From contig CM119264.1 in NCBI GenBank assembly GCA_051294375.1, positions 11,011,832-11,075,831 on the forward strand: a stretch of 64,000 nucleotides of DNA, written 5' to 3'. Origin of the DNA: Paraspadella gotoi. Its lineage: Eukaryota > Chaetognatha. How positions within the stretch are numbered: the stretch's first letter is position 1; each line of letters begins with the position of its first letter. Shown in pieces: positions 62,605 through 64,000 of this stretch. Below the pieces are notes generated by a model. It did no database searches and was not told where the DNA came from. It saw nothing but the letters and a program-made list of their open reading frames with translations. The position numbers were made by a program, and so were the translations under genes.

Positions 62605-63677
62605 TTAAACGGATTCTAGGACGGGGGGCTCGTACCCCTCAGGCCGAGAAACGACCTCGCCCGCTGCAGTTTCCATAGCAACCGCGCCTTTCCCTTCACC
62701 GTGAATCTCCAATAGCTTGCCCAGGTCAAAGCGGGGACGTTTGATGACCTGCGAAAACGAAGGCAAACAATATTTATTAATTAGTATATACTATATAGAC
62801 AATATAACACTGACAAAAATACCCACCTTCACTTTCTTGATGAAAACGTCGTATAAAGGATAGATGGACTGGCAAGCCTTTTCGATATCCTTGCCGATGG
62901 AATCGGGGATGAGCTTGTTTACGGTTTCCTTCAGATCGGATGAACTAACTTCCTTGGTGATGATGTCCACCATTTTTCGGCGTATGTTCTGCAATAATTA
63001 TTACTATGATGACAAACCATTCGATCTTACAACAGGCATTCTCGATTCCGGTTCGAAACTACCTTGACTTGCTGGGTTTGCGCGTAGGAAGTTTTTTTAA
63101 TCTGGTTCTGCCTTTTCTTGGTAAAGCCGACGCTGAACAGGCGAAGCAAGAACCCGTCGGTGGTTTTGACGTCGATTCTCGCTTCAATCATCGTTTGCCA
63201 CTTCTTCACCATGGACCTGTTGACAATAAAAAGCGTGTGTAACTCTGAACGTAGACATGATGCATCCAAACTAACCTCTTCTTGTCGGTGGTCAAAGTCA
63301 TCCCGTGGAAATTAGTCAGGCAATTCCTGCCTTGAACTTCCTCGCAGATGAGGCGGAACTTCCTGAAGGCGACCTCGTCGTTCTGAAGATCGGCGAGGGA
63401 AACCTCGTAGACACGACCCTTGAGACTGTCCGAAGCGATGCGAGTTCCTATGGCGGGAAAATTTAAAAAAAATTTTAAACATCGAAATACACATGAATCC
63501 CTTTATTCGGTACTCACCGGCCGTTTTGTTGACTGGGGTCTTGCAGACGCCACGGGTGTTGAACATAGCCGGCGCTCTCACGTCATACCATTCTTTCCTG
63601 GTGAAAGGATCAACGACCTTCTTTTTCTGTCCTTTTTTTCCTCCCTTGGTAAGGCGCTTGTTCTTCCCAACTGCCAT
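62605..63677 (-). CDS. RPS3A: Small-subunit ribosomal protein eS1 (RPS3A, 263 aa)
   Basis: Structural protein of the 40S subunit near the mRNA exit. Exons in transcript order: 63518-63677, 63276-63447, 63063-63216, 62827-62988, 62605-62748 (792 nt, all junctions in phase). It begins [20 protein letters not shown] and has the family segments [37 protein letters not shown] and [14 protein letters not shown]. It ends in a short acidic/Pro tail. Length equals human RPS3A within one residue. Compact introns of 59-78 bp are usual for a highly expressed gene. Confidence 0.98.
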
Positions 63678-64000
63678 CTTAACTTTTAATATTTTATTTT
63701 ACCTGATAAAAATTAAAACATACATAACCATGACAACGCAACTGAATCATAAAAACCATCAAGCATTTGATTTCTAGTTTTATTTCGAATTGGGACCAAA
63801 AATTCAAACAACAGCGGCATAAACCGTCTTTTGCTGGGAATAGTTTCTCACGATTAATAGTACCAAAAAAAAATTAAAACTAAAAGTTTATAAACACGTA
63901 ACCTAAAAAATTGGTGAGTCAAGGCAAAAATGAGCTTCCGAGCCAACAAACAAGTATCATTCGATCTTTTTTCGTGCGTCCGTTTCCATCTCATTTTCAA
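63678..64000. other. Upstream flank of RPS3A
   Basis: AT-rich 323 bp that should hold the RPS3A promoter and 5' UTR. A possible untranslated-exon boundary (ATCAG|GTAAAA on the minus strand) lies near 63702. No other gene is seen. Confidence 0.4.

Overview
The window is nuclear DNA from an invertebrate animal. All confident genes are spliced with GT-AG introns and encode metazoan-type proteins: plastin/fimbrin, ATG3, POLDIP2, LTO1, eIF2D, an SR protein, ribosomal protein eS1, and a somatomedin-B 7TM receptor. Introns in the right third are short (about 60-110 bp in most cases), while plastin introns reach several kb. Long GA/CT microsatellites occur throughout. I cannot fix the phylum from sequence alone. 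A DZIP3-like HEPN protein, a Methuselah-like receptor and TTAGGG-type repeats would fit a sponge, cnidarian or other invertebrate.

Layout. 1-29 kb is gene-poor. It holds CpG-rich stretches that look like first exons or promoters, a foldback element (about 2531-2930), and a direct tandem duplication of about 5.6 kb (about 4894-10373 and 10489-15975) with two N gaps. The pattern looks partly like an assembly artefact. Three minus-strand first-exon candidates lie here (ATGs at 3316, 20856 and 26948), none with a recognisable product. 29.4-43.5 kb is a 12-exon plastin gene on the minus strand. Its intron 4 contains, on the plus strand, a complete 4-exon gene for a 699-residue protein with an N-terminal HEPN domain resembling that of DZIP3 (intact R-x4-H motif) and a very long coiled coil. 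43.5-47.6 kb is AT-rich intergenic DNA with microsatellites. 47.7-51.2 kb is a two-exon plus-strand receptor gene with signal peptide, somatomedin-B domain and 7TM bundle.

51.9-63.7 kb holds six genes, all on the minus strand. The first four from the left are tightly packed: ATG3 (autophagy E2-like enzyme), POLDIP2 (mitochondrial/replication-associated YccV-ApaG protein), LTO1 (adaptor for Fe-S loading of ABCE1) and eIF2D (40S recycling/non-canonical initiation). After a 2 kb spacer with a probable tRNA-derived SINE come an SRSF3/7-like RNA-binding protein with an unusual leucine-zipper-like tail and ribosomal protein eS1 (RPS3A). LTO1 ends 38 bp before the POLDIP2 start codon, and LTO1 and eIF2D, both linked to ribosome recycling, are 125 bp apart.

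Most interesting: the HEPN-coiled-coil gene nested antisense in plastin, the compact LTO1/POLDIP2 pair (possible polycistronic transcript), the somatomedin-B receptor, the SR protein with a zipper tail, and a three-copy dispersed repeat family.
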